From: Streptomyces purpureus
Lineage (GTDB): Bacteria; Actinomycetota; Actinomycetes; Streptomycetales; Streptomycetaceae
Direction of reading: 5' to 3'
Assembly: GCF_014648195.1 (NCBI RefSeq)
Contig: NZ_BMQQ01000005.1
Span: 184,012-248,011, forward strand
Length of the DNA stretch: 64,000 nucleotides
Shown here: in pieces, positions 25,649 to 33,028 of the stretch
Layout of the letters: every line of letters starts with the position of its first letter
How positions within the stretch are numbered: the stretch's first letter is position 1
Made by a program: the position numbers and the translations under genes
Notes under the pieces: generated by a model
Told to the model about the DNA's origin: nothing
Seen by the model: the letters and a program-made list of their open reading frames with translations, nothing else
Databases searched by the model: none

Positions 25649-26331
25649 ACCACCGCTATCCGTTCATCGTCATCGAGGGGCTCGACGGCACCGGCAAGAC
25701 GACGCTGCGCAAGGGCCTGTTCCGGCTCTGGGAGGGGCTCTACGGCGTCACCCCGCTGTGCGTGCTCACCACCAACTTCCTCGCAGCCGAACAGGCCGCC
25801 GCCATCGTCACCGGCAAGTACCAGCCGAACGCCGGGAACCGCGACGCCTACCTGTCCGCGATCGCGGCGGACAAGCGGGCCACGCTGGATCGCCTCGTTC
25901 TCCCCCAGCGACCGGCCCGGCCCGTGATCGCGGATCGCTGGCTCCTCAGCGAACTGGCCTTCTTCGCCGTGAAGCACGGCATGAGGGCGTCGGAGACGTA
26001 CGAGACGCTGGCCGCGCACCTCACCGCGGCCCCCGATCTCACGCTTGTCCTGGACCTGGAGACCGACGCCTCGATGAGCCGGGCGCAGGCCCGACAGGGA
26101 GACGCCGTCCGGGCCGACTGGGACGTGCACGACGTCCAGAGCCGGGTTCGGGAGACCTACGAGGCCGTGGTCACGAAGCCCGACGAGTTCCCGCTCCTCG
26201 GTGACGTGGTCCGTCTGGACGCCCGCCGGCCCCGGTCCGAGGTGCTGCTCGCCGCCTGGGACGTACTGCGCGAACGGCAGTTGGTACCGCCCATCGCCGC
26301 CCGCACGGAAGGAGGAGAGACCCATGGCTGA
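25645..26331 (+). CDS. Thymidylate-kinase-like nucleotide kinase
   Basis: Protein of 228 aa with the dTMP kinase layout: P-loop IVIEGLDGTGKTTLRKGLFR (residues about 8-27), the DRx motif VIADRWLLSELAF, and the LID-like region DASMSRAQARQGDA. It is one of several nucleotide-handling genes in the operon and is unlikely to be the housekeeping tmk. The substrate may be a nucleotide or another phosphorylated intermediate. It starts at ATG 25645 by overlap with the previous gene and overlaps the next by 8 bp. Confidence 0.8.
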   Translation: MNHRYPFIVIEGLDGTGKTTLRKGLFRLWEGLYGVTPLCVLTTNFLAAEQAAAIVTGKYQPNAGNRDAYLSAIAADKRATLDRLVLPQRPARPVIADRWLLSELAFFAVKHGMRASETYETLAAHLTAAPDLTLVLDLETDASMSRAQARQGDAVRADWDVHDVQSRVRETYEAVVTKPDEFPLLGDVVRLDARRPRSEVLLAAWDVLRERQLVPPIAARTEGGETHG

Positions 26332-27193
26332 CAGCATGAAGGCAACGCATCTGCGGGAGGCCCTCGACGACAGCGAGCGGAAGCACCCGCTCCTGGCGAT
26401 CGGTGCGGTGAACGCGCTCGCCGCGCACGTCGCGGCGGAGGCGGGCTTCGACGCCCTGTGGGTGAGCGGTCTGGAGGTCTCCGCGGCCTCCGGCCTGCCG
26501 GACGCCAACGTCCTGGGCCCCCGGGACCTGTCCGACGTGGTCGCCTCGCTCGGCCGTGTCACCGAACTGCCCGTCATCGTGGACATCGACAACGCGGGCG
26601 GCTCGGGGCGCACGGCGGAGCGGTTCGCGTACGACCTGATGCGCGCCGGAGCCGCAGCGGTGTGCGTCGAGGACAGCGCGTACCCGAAGTGCAACAGCTT
26701 CGCGGCCCACCGGGCCCAGAGCCTCGCCGACCGGGACCTGCTGTGCGAGCAGGTGGGGCGCATACGGAAGGTCGCCGGTGACGCCCTCGTGGTCGTGGCC
26801 CGCACCGAGGCCCTGATCGCCGGTGAGGACATGGCCACGGCGATCGCCAGGGCCGAGGCGTACGCCGAGGCCGGAGCGGATGCGGTACTCATCCACTCCA
26901 AGGACGCGACCGGTGAGCAGGCGCGGGCCATCGGACGTGCCTGGAGTCACAGCGTGCCGCTGTTCAGTGTGCCCACGGCGTTCCCGGATCTGAGCGCCGC
27001 CGACCTCGGCGAGGCCGGCTTCCGCCTCTGCATCTACGCGAACCAGCTCAGCCGTGCCGCCCTCGCGGGTATGCGCGCCGCCGCCCGTCAGTTCCGGCGT
27101 GGAGGGAGTTTCCGCTCCACCGTCGCGGGGTCCCTCGCGGAGGTCGGCGACCTGATGCGCGTCGGCGAGCCGGAGGCATTGTCGTGCGTCTGA
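26324..27193 (+). CDS. PEP mutase/isocitrate lyase superfamily protein
   Basis: Protein of 289 aa of the PEP mutase branch. VSGLEVSAASGLPDAN aligns with the substrate loop; VIVDIDNAGGSG keeps the DxD magnesium motif; CVEDSAYPKCNSF matches the gating-loop signature EDK-x5-NS with Lys replaced by Ser but the inner PK and NS retained; VVARTEALIAGEDMATAIAR keeps the substrate Arg; VLIHSKD is conserved. Family enzymes rearrange PEP to phosphonopyruvate or cleave/hydrolyse related 2-oxo acids. Which reaction this one performs is unclear. ATG 26324 has a strong GGAGGAG. Confidence 0.82.
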   Translation: MADSMKATHLREALDDSERKHPLLAIGAVNALAAHVAAEAGFDALWVSGLEVSAASGLPDANVLGPRDLSDVVASLGRVTELPVIVDIDNAGGSGRTAERFAYDLMRAGAAAVCVEDSAYPKCNSFAAHRAQSLADRDLLCEQVGRIRKVAGDALVVVARTEALIAGEDMATAIARAEAYAEAGADAVLIHSKDATGEQARAIGRAWSHSVPLFSVPTAFPDLSAADLGEAGFRLCIYANQLSRAALAGMRAAARQFRRGGSFRSTVAGSLAEVGDLMRVGEPEALSCV

Positions 27194-27654
27194 CACCCGA
27201 GCTGCCTCGGATCAGTGTCTCCGTGAAGGCGGCGATCGTGCGCGACGGCGCCGTCCTGCTGCTGTCGTACGACGACGAGGCCGGGTTCCACTACAACCTC
27301 CCGGGCGGTAAAGCCCAGGTCGGCGAGGACCTGCGCCAGGCCGTGAACCGCAAGGTCGCGCAGGAGACCGGCCTCCAAGTCGTGGCCCGGCGTCTGCTGT
27401 GCGTCGTCGAGTACGTCCCCGAGTCGTGGCAGGGCGAGTTCGGGGACGTACAGAAGGTTCAGTTCAACTTCCTCGCCGAGCAGGTGGACGACGCCGAGCC
27501 GCGCATGCCGGAACCGCCGGACCCCATCCAGGTGGGCTTCGAGTGGGTTCCGCTGGAACGCCTGGGCGACGTGTACCTGCTGCCCCGGATCAACAGCCCG
27601 TTGTCGGCGGCGTTGAACGGGGAGCTCGCCGACCCCTTCGTGGACAGGTGGTGA
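27184..27654 (+). CDS. Nudix-type hydrolase with degenerate motif
   Basis: Protein of 156 aa with the Nudix fold: VSVKAAIVRDGAVLLLSY, then the Nudix helix GKAQVGEDLRQAVNRKVAQE followed by TGLQV, and a C-terminal VGFEWVPLERL. Against the consensus G-x5-E-x7-R-E-U-x-E-E-x-G-U it has RKVAQETGL, so the first catalytic Glu is Lys and the E-E pair is Q-E. Activity may be altered or lost. GTG 27184 overlaps the end of the PEP-mutase-like gene by 10 bp. Confidence 0.78.
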   Translation: MRLTPELPRISVSVKAAIVRDGAVLLLSYDDEAGFHYNLPGGKAQVGEDLRQAVNRKVAQETGLQVVARRLLCVVEYVPESWQGEFGDVQKVQFNFLAEQVDDAEPRMPEPPDPIQVGFEWVPLERLGDVYLLPRINSPLSAALNGELADPFVDRW

Positions 27655-28325
27655 CCTTCATGGATCCGATGTTGAAGGATCTGCGGGAGTGGCTGCTTCG
27701 GGAGCACTCCGGGACGGTCTGTGCCGACCGGCTCCGCGTGATGGCCGACGAACTCGCCGACCTGACCGCCCGCGGTCTGCCCGGAGCCGTGGTGGAACTC
27801 GGCTGCTACAAGGGCGCGATGGCCCTCTGGATCCGTAGCGTGCTCGACTCGCTGGGCGACCGCGACCGAGAGATCCACGTCTACGATTCCTTCCAGGGCA
27901 TGCCCGCGCCCGGCACCGAGGACTCGGACCATCTGGCGGCGGGCGAGCTCCGGTCGTCCCCGGACGACGTGCGCGCCACGCACGCGGCCTGGGGCAGGCC
28001 GGCGCCGGTCATCCATCCGGGATGGTTCGACGAGACCCTTCCCAAGGAGCTGCCCGACGAGATCGCGTTCGCCTACCTGGACGGCGACTTCTTCGACTCG
28101 ACCCTCACGGGACTCAGGCACTGCGTCACCCGCCTGGTGCCGACGGGCGTGTTGCTCGTCGACGACTACGCGGACACGGCGGTCAATCCGCGGGCCTGGG
28201 ACGGGCTCCCGGGGGTGAAGCGTGCCTGTGACGCGTACTTCGGCGCGCCCTCGCCAGTGACCGTCGTCGTCGGCGAGGGTGATCTCGCCTTCGGCCGGTA
28301 CGAGAAGCCGGAGATCCTCGGATGA
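27651..28325 (+). CDS. TylF/MycF-type SAM-dependent methyltransferase
   Basis: Protein of 224 aa resembling macrocin-type O-methyltransferases: GAVVELGCYKGAMALWIRSV (SAM motif I), EIHVYDSFQGMPAPGTED, then IAFAYLDGDFFDSTLTGLRH with the metal-binding aspartates and VLLVDDYADTAVNPRAWDGL. TylF-family enzymes are Mg-dependent O-methyltransferases acting on sugars and other hydroxyls in natural-product pathways. It starts with GTG overlapping the Nudix stop (GTGA); ATG 27660 is a possible alternative. Confidence 0.82.
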   Translation: MTFMDPMLKDLREWLLREHSGTVCADRLRVMADELADLTARGLPGAVVELGCYKGAMALWIRSVLDSLGDRDREIHVYDSFQGMPAPGTEDSDHLAAGELRSSPDDVRATHAAWGRPAPVIHPGWFDETLPKELPDEIAFAYLDGDFFDSTLTGLRHCVTRLVPTGVLLVDDYADTAVNPRAWDGLPGVKRACDAYFGAPSPVTVVVGEGDLAFGRYEKPEILG

Positions 28326-29245
28326 CCGCCGTCCTAGTGGTACGCGGTGCGGCGGATGCGAGCGCGATCCGCCGCGCCCTGCCCGATGTCGACTTACACG
28401 AGTTTCCGGATCTGAACGCGCCTCCGCCCGCCGACACGGCCGTGCTCGTCCTGCGTTCCGGCGTCCGTCTCGGCGAGAGGGAGCTCGACGTGCTTCCTCG
28501 CCTGCGGCACGTCGTACGGACCGGCTCCGGCATCGACCACATCGACGTGAACGCCCTCCGGCACCGTGGCATCACGCTGCACCGCAACGCCGAGGCCGGC
28601 GCGGACGCCGTGGGCGAGTGGGTCCTCGCCGCTGCCCTCGCCCTGGCCCGGCGGATCCCCTTGGGGCAGCACGCGCTGCTGCTCGGCCGGCACGAGAAGC
28701 AGGCGTGCATGGGTGCGTCACTCGGCACCCTGGCCGCAGGCATCTGGGGCGCGGGCCCGGTGGGGCTGGCCGCCGACTGGGCCCTGGCCCCCTTCATGGG
28801 CCGGACGGCCTTCGCCACGTGGCCGTCGAACCCTCCCGGTCTGCGGGAGCTGTCGCCGACAGCCCTCATGGAGCAGTCGCAGGTACACGTTATCGCTCTG
28901 CCGCTGCGTCCCACGACCGAACAGCTCATCGGCGAGGACTTCCTCGCACGCGTCGCTCCGCAGCGGCCTCTGCTGATCTGTGCAGGGCGGCTGGAGACCC
29001 TCGACGTCGCCGCCTGCCTGCGGGCGCTGGCGAACGGGAGGCTCTCGGGCCTCGCCCTCGACCCGGTCGAGCGGAAGCATCTGCCGCTCCTCACCGACTC
29101 CACGACGCCGCTCAACCTCCTGGCCTCACCTCACATAGGTGCCCAGCGGTCCGACGTGCGCGGCGCGCTCGACATATGGGCCATAGATCTCCTCAGGGAG
29201 ATCACCGCTGACGACAAGATCCTGATCAAGGGAGGCCACCGGTGA
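28322..29245 (+). CDS. D-isomer-specific 2-hydroxyacid dehydrogenase family protein
   Basis: Protein of 307 aa. VVRTGSGIDHIDVNALRHRG is the N-terminal domain signature, GIWGAGPVGLAADWALAPFM the Rossmann nucleotide-binding loop, LLICAGRLETLD carries the catalytic Arg, LALDPVERKHLPLL the Glu and LASPHIGAQR the His. The family reduces 2-oxo acids to D-2-hydroxy acids using NAD(P)H. Next to a PEP-mutase-like enzyme, reduction of a 3-carbon 2-oxo acid such as phosphonopyruvate is a tempting but unproven idea. It overlaps neighbours at both ends. Confidence 0.8.
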   Translation: MTAVLVVRGAADASAIRRALPDVDLHEFPDLNAPPPADTAVLVLRSGVRLGERELDVLPRLRHVVRTGSGIDHIDVNALRHRGITLHRNAEAGADAVGEWVLAAALALARRIPLGQHALLLGRHEKQACMGASLGTLAAGIWGAGPVGLAADWALAPFMGRTAFATWPSNPPGLRELSPTALMEQSQVHVIALPLRPTTEQLIGEDFLARVAPQRPLLICAGRLETLDVAACLRALANGRLSGLALDPVERKHLPLLTDSTTPLNLLASPHIGAQRSDVRGALDIWAIDLLREITADDKILIKGGHR

Positions 29246-30108
29246 ACCCATCGGCACGACTGCGCCGGGAGATCGCCGACAGAGTCGCCCAGGCGCTGCT
29301 CGCGTCCGGCGAGGCTCGTGAGGTCTGGCTGGAGGGAGCCCTCGCCTGTGGCTTCGCCCACGCGGCGAGCGACATCGACCTGCGGGGCATCGTGGACGGC
29401 GCCCTTCCGGCGTGGGAGTCGCGCATCGTGGACGGCGTCCGTGTCGACCTCCAGGCGCAGGCGCCGCAGCGGGCGGAGGAACTCCGTCACCTGCTCCGCT
29501 CCTTCGACGTCCGCCGCGACGACCTCGGATCGTTCCGCCGGGTACGCGCTTCGATGCACGACCTCATGTGTCTGCGCACCGCTCTCTCGTACGGCTCCAG
29601 ACGCTGGAATCCGGTGCTCGATCCCGAGGAGCGCCAGGGCTACCGACGCTGGGCAGTCGCCGACCAGGCCGAGGTCGCGGCGAGTCTCGCCGAGGACCTG
29701 ACCGGCCTCGTCGAAGACGGCCTGGCCGAACCCGCCGACGTCGTGTGCCGGAAGCTGGAGACCTGCCTCACCGCGCTCGAGTGCGCGGCGGCCGGCCACC
29801 CGGTCCTGGGCGACAAGTGGCTGCCGCTGCTTGCCGGCGCTCCGTTCCGTCCGCCGATCGACCCGGCCCGTACGGAAACGTGGGAGTGGTTCCGTCCGGT
29901 TCAGCGACGCGTGACCAGCGCCCTCCTGGACTGCTGGCCCGTCGACGACCCGCTGCAGAAGCCTCCCAACCTGAATGCCCCCGACGCCGGCTGGCTGCCC
30001 CAGCGGTACGCCGACGGGTGGTTCCTTCGCCGCGGCGACGTCCACATCCCCATCACCGGCGGACAGCTTCTCGGGTGGCTGTCCACGGTCTCCACCGATG
30101 GCGCGTAG
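29242..30108 (+). CDS. Nucleotidyltransferase-domain protein
   Basis: Protein of 288 aa with a polymerase-beta-type nucleotidyltransferase start: VWLEGALACGFAHAASDIDL, in which SDIDL supplies the metal-binding aspartates although the usual GS pair is GA. The rest is helical (VCRKLETCLTALECAAAGHP) and resembles aminoglycoside-nucleotidyltransferase C-terminal domains. The substrate is unknown; it could adenylylate or otherwise activate a pathway intermediate. It starts with GTG overlapping the dehydrogenase stop. Confidence 0.72.
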   Translation: MNPSARLRREIADRVAQALLASGEAREVWLEGALACGFAHAASDIDLRGIVDGALPAWESRIVDGVRVDLQAQAPQRAEELRHLLRSFDVRRDDLGSFRRVRASMHDLMCLRTALSYGSRRWNPVLDPEERQGYRRWAVADQAEVAASLAEDLTGLVEDGLAEPADVVCRKLETCLTALECAAAGHPVLGDKWLPLLAGAPFRPPIDPARTETWEWFRPVQRRVTSALLDCWPVDDPLQKPPNLNAPDAGWLPQRYADGWFLRRGDVHIPITGGQLLGWLSTVSTDGA

Positions 30109-30138
30109 ACCGCGCCTCTCCTCCTCGGGAGTCCTCTG

Positions 30139-31995
30139 ATGCCCGTCACCCGCACCGCCCCGACCGACCTGGAGAGTCTCTACGCCCCGCTGCCGAGCAC
30201 CGGTCCGGACACCGCAGTCTCCGTCATCCTCAAGCTCCGCGGGGAGACCTGCGATATCGACTGCCTGTACTGCTTCGAGAAGCGCAAGGAGTCGCCGGGC
30301 GGCACCCGGATCAGCGCGGCACAGGTCCACCGCCTCGGTTCGATCTTCTCCGGACGTCCGCTCAGCGTCGAACTCCACGGCGGGGAGCCCCTGACCGCCG
30401 GCCGGGAACGGATCGCGGAGATCCTGGACGCGCTCGCCGCACAGCCGAACGTCATCCGCGTGAGCCTCCAGACCAACGGCCTCCAGCTCGACGACACCTG
30501 GCTGGACCTCTTCGAGCGGCACTACCCGGACCTGGAGATCGGCCTCTCCCTCGACGGCGACGCGCTCGGGAACTCATGGCGCGTCGGCTACGACGGCCGC
30601 CCCACGTACCCCCGAGTGGTCGAAGCACTGGAACTCCTCGACCGTCGGGAACGCCACGTCGGCGTCATCTGCGCCGTCACCCCGTACGTCCTCGGCCGCG
30701 CCTCCGAGATCATGGAGCACCTCGCCTCCTTCCCCGCCGTGACGACGGTCAGCCTGGTGCCGTGCTTCGACGCGTCGGTCACCCGGTCAACCTCGGTGGC
30801 CGGATCCCGTACGCCGACCAGTCGGGCACTCCAGCGACGGGCCATCGGCCCCACCGGCCCGGCCTGGGCCGTCACGCCGCGTCAGTACGCCGACTTCGTG
30901 CTGGAGGCCGCCCACCACTGGGTCGCCAGCGGTCTGTTCCGCCGCGTCAAGCTGGAGCCCGTCGTCTCCGTCATCCGGCGTCTGAGGGGTCTGCGGACGC
31001 GTTCCTGTCACTTCTCCGACTTAAAGTGCGACCACGTCCTCACCCTCTATCCCGATGACCGCCTGGGAAGCTGCGACGAACTGCCCTGGCCGCAGGCCGG
31101 CCTCACCGCGCTCGGTGACGTACACGCTGAGGCGGACGTGGCAGGCGCCCAGGGCGGCGCTCCGCTGCTTCAGCAGGCGCGCTCTCTGGTCACGAAGTGC
31201 ACGACCTGCGACTACCGCGACACCTGCGGCGCGGGCTGCCCGGCGGTCCGCCTCCGTTTCGCCGCCGCGGGCGACGAAGACGCGTACTGCGACCACCGCA
31301 TGCGTCTGATCGACGGCGTCGCCGCCCTGCTCGCCCATCCGAACCTCCCGCCCGGTGCCTCCTGTTCCCGGCTGCGCTGGCGTCCCGTCCGCCCCAACGA
31401 CATGCACCACGTCGCGGCGTTCCTGACCCGCTGGGACGACGCCACCGTGCCCCGCACGCCCGCACGCGTCCAGGTCAGCGCCCACGGCAACATCAACACG
31501 GTCGGTCTGCCCGGCGTGCACGAGGCAGACGACCTCGACCCCCACCACCCCCAGTGGCACGCGGGCATCGAGCCCGGCGTCCGCCCGGTCGTCGACGCGC
31601 TCACCGCGGGCTGGAACGCCGTCACCTACGACAGCTGCCAGGGCCACGCCTACGCCGACCTCCCCGGGGCCGAGCCCCGCCTCCTCTCGGTCGGCATCCT
31701 GCCGCGCGACCGCGCCGAGTACGCGCGTACAGCTGCACGCCTGTGCCGTGCCGCCAGCGCAGCCGAGTCCTCCCTGCCCGGAGCGTGTTCGTTGGTCCTC
31801 GGTCGCAGCGAGCTCACGTGCCGCACCACCGGCCGGGTGTATCCGACGCTCGACCTCCATCTCGTACCCGCTGCCGGCACCACTCCTGCCGAGTACTTCG
31901 AGGATCTCGCCCAGGCGGTGCGCGTACTCACGGTGGCCCTGGCCGAAGCCGCCGCCCCGCCCTCCACCCCCTGCGCGTGCGGAGGCGAGCAATGA
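30139..31995 (+). CDS. Radical SAM/SPASM enzyme with extra C-terminal domain
   Basis: Protein of 618 aa. The 4Fe-4S radical SAM motif is CDIDCLYC (Cys38, 42, 45), followed by HGGEPLTAG and the substrate half of a TIM barrel. A SPASM-like cysteine cluster follows: RSCHFSDLKCDHVL, LGSCDEL, KCTTCDYRDTCGAGCPAVRL and YCDHR, typical of peptide-modifying maturases that hold auxiliary clusters. From about residue 415 there is an additional 200-aa domain (NAVTYDSCQGHAYADLPGA, LLSVGILPRDRAEYAR) I cannot name. It probably installs a radical-based crosslink or epimerisation on a peptide, or methylates a small molecule. It is coupled by ATGA to the 2OG oxygenase. Confidence 0.82.
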   Translation: MPVTRTAPTDLESLYAPLPSTGPDTAVSVILKLRGETCDIDCLYCFEKRKESPGGTRISAAQVHRLGSIFSGRPLSVELHGGEPLTAGRERIAEILDALAAQPNVIRVSLQTNGLQLDDTWLDLFERHYPDLEIGLSLDGDALGNSWRVGYDGRPTYPRVVEALELLDRRERHVGVICAVTPYVLGRASEIMEHLASFPAVTTVSLVPCFDASVTRSTSVAGSRTPTSRALQRRAIGPTGPAWAVTPRQYADFVLEAAHHWVASGLFRRVKLEPVVSVIRRLRGLRTRSCHFSDLKCDHVLTLYPDDRLGSCDELPWPQAGLTALGDVHAEADVAGAQGGAPLLQQARSLVTKCTTCDYRDTCGAGCPAVRLRFAAAGDEDAYCDHRMRLIDGVAALLAHPNLPPGASCSRLRWRPVRPNDMHHVAAFLTRWDDATVPRTPARVQVSAHGNINTVGLPGVHEADDLDPHHPQWHAGIEPGVRPVVDALTAGWNAVTYDSCQGHAYADLPGAEPRLLSVGILPRDRAEYARTAARLCRAASAAESSLPGACSLVLGRSELTCRTTGRVYPTLDLHLVPAAGTTPAEYFEDLAQAVRVLTVALAEAAAPPSTPCACGGEQ

Positions 31996-32711
31996 TTCAC
32001 ATCGCCGAGACGCTGTCCATCCGTACCGTGGAGGGCTTCATCAAGCCGGAAGAGATCCAGCGCCTCAACGACGTCATGGACGACACACTCGGCCCCCTCG
32101 GACGCGACCAGTACGGCACGGGCCGCCACACCACCATCCACGAGATCCCCGGTCACTCCCCCGCCGAGGCGCAGGACGTCTACGAGCCGGCCGGCCGGAT
32201 CGAGATGACCGACATCCCGTACGAGGCGACCGCCCTCCTCGACCAGGCCCTGGAACTGCACATGGCCGCCATCACGGGCATGCTGCCGTCGGTCACCGGC
32301 CACCGGCCGTGGATCTACCTCGAGTACGGCGCCGGCCAGTACATCACCCCACATGCCGACGGCATCGCCCCCGATCCGCTCACCCGTCCCCGCCAGATCG
32401 CCGCCGCGACGGTCACGCTCACGGACATCCAGGACGCCGGCGGCGCGTTCTACGTGGAGACCACGGGTAGCGACGCCGTCTGGACCGCGGACAAGGCGCC
32501 GACCGGGTCGGGTTACGCCCCGGGGATGCGCTTCGCACACGAGGGGACGGACATGTCCTCCCCCTGGTTCCGCGGCATGCCGCGCACTCGCTGGAGCGTC
32601 GCCCCCTCTCCGGGAACGCTCGTGGTCTTCGGCAGCCAACTCGTCCACGGCACGGAGCCGGTCCGCACCGGCCGTGTGCGCAAGTTCCTCACGCTCTTCG
32701 TCTCCGAGTGA
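31992..32711 (+). CDS. Fe(II)/2-oxoglutarate-dependent oxygenase
   Basis: Protein of 239 aa of the prolyl-4-hydroxylase-like 2OG oxygenase type. IYLEYGAGQYITPHADGIAP gives the first metal ligands (H-x-D), and GTLVVFGSQLVHGTEPVRTG gives the distal His, followed by RVRKFLTLF with the Arg expected to bind the 2OG carboxylate. It hydroxylates or desaturates an unactivated carbon, possibly in the encoded peptide. The ATG overlaps the radical SAM stop; a 97-bp gap follows before the peptide gene. Confidence 0.82.
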   Translation: MIHIAETLSIRTVEGFIKPEEIQRLNDVMDDTLGPLGRDQYGTGRHTTIHEIPGHSPAEAQDVYEPAGRIEMTDIPYEATALLDQALELHMAAITGMLPSVTGHRPWIYLEYGAGQYITPHADGIAPDPLTRPRQIAAATVTLTDIQDAGGAFYVETTGSDAVWTADKAPTGSGYAPGMRFAHEGTDMSSPWFRGMPRTRWSVAPSPGTLVVFGSQLVHGTEPVRTGRVRKFLTLFVSE

Positions 32712-32808
32712 GCGGGCACCCCGTCATGAACGGACCCCGTGGCCCGCCGTCCCTCCCATCATCCCCTCACCGCCAACCCGCGGCCCCGATCAGAAGAGAG
32801 AGCGAGCA

Positions 32809-32970
32809 GTGGCAGACGACAAGACATTCGACGAGTTCCTGGAGGCGGTCGCGTCCCTGCGTGACAGCGACCCGGTGCGCACGACCGCGCACACCTCCAA
32901 CGCGGCCACCGAGACCTGGCTCGCCGCCACGGTGGAGCCCGACGCCACCGAGCCCACCACCACGGCCTGA
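32809..32970 (+). CDS. Candidate RiPP precursor peptide (53 aa)
   Basis: GTG 32809 begins a 53-aa peptide. The N-terminal half is leader-like and amphipathic (DKTFDEFLEAVASLRDSDP); the C-terminal half is Thr/Ala/Asn-rich (TSNAATETWLAATVEP, then DATEPTTTA), without cysteines or a signal peptide. It sits between a 2OG oxygenase and an HExxH hydroxylase and is followed at once by a perfect 11-bp hairpin, as is common for precursor genes. The ribosome-binding site is weak (GAGAG). Precursor status is inferred from context. Confidence 0.6.
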   Translation: MADDKTFDEFLEAVASLRDSDPVRTTAHTSNAATETWLAATVEPDATEPTTTA

Positions 32971-32976
32971 CCCTCT

Positions 32977-33011
32977 ACCGGGGCCGGCCCTAGCCGGGGT
33001 CCGGCCCCGGT
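32977..33011 (+). terminator. Hairpin after the candidate precursor gene (attenuator)
   Basis: Perfect inverted repeat ACCGGGGCCGG (32977-32987) and CCGGCCCCGGT (33001-33011), 13-nt loop, no T-run. It begins 7 nt after the peptide stop and ends 17 nt before the next ATG. Such partial terminators commonly let a precursor be made in excess over the downstream enzyme. Confidence 0.65.
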
Positions 33012-33028
33012 CCACACCTGGAGTCCAG

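Noticed and set aside
25198..26931. 577-codon reverse frame across the dTMP-kinase and PEP-mutase region
   Set aside because: Serine/arginine-rich antisense frame; the forward strand carries recognisable enzymes with overlapping starts.
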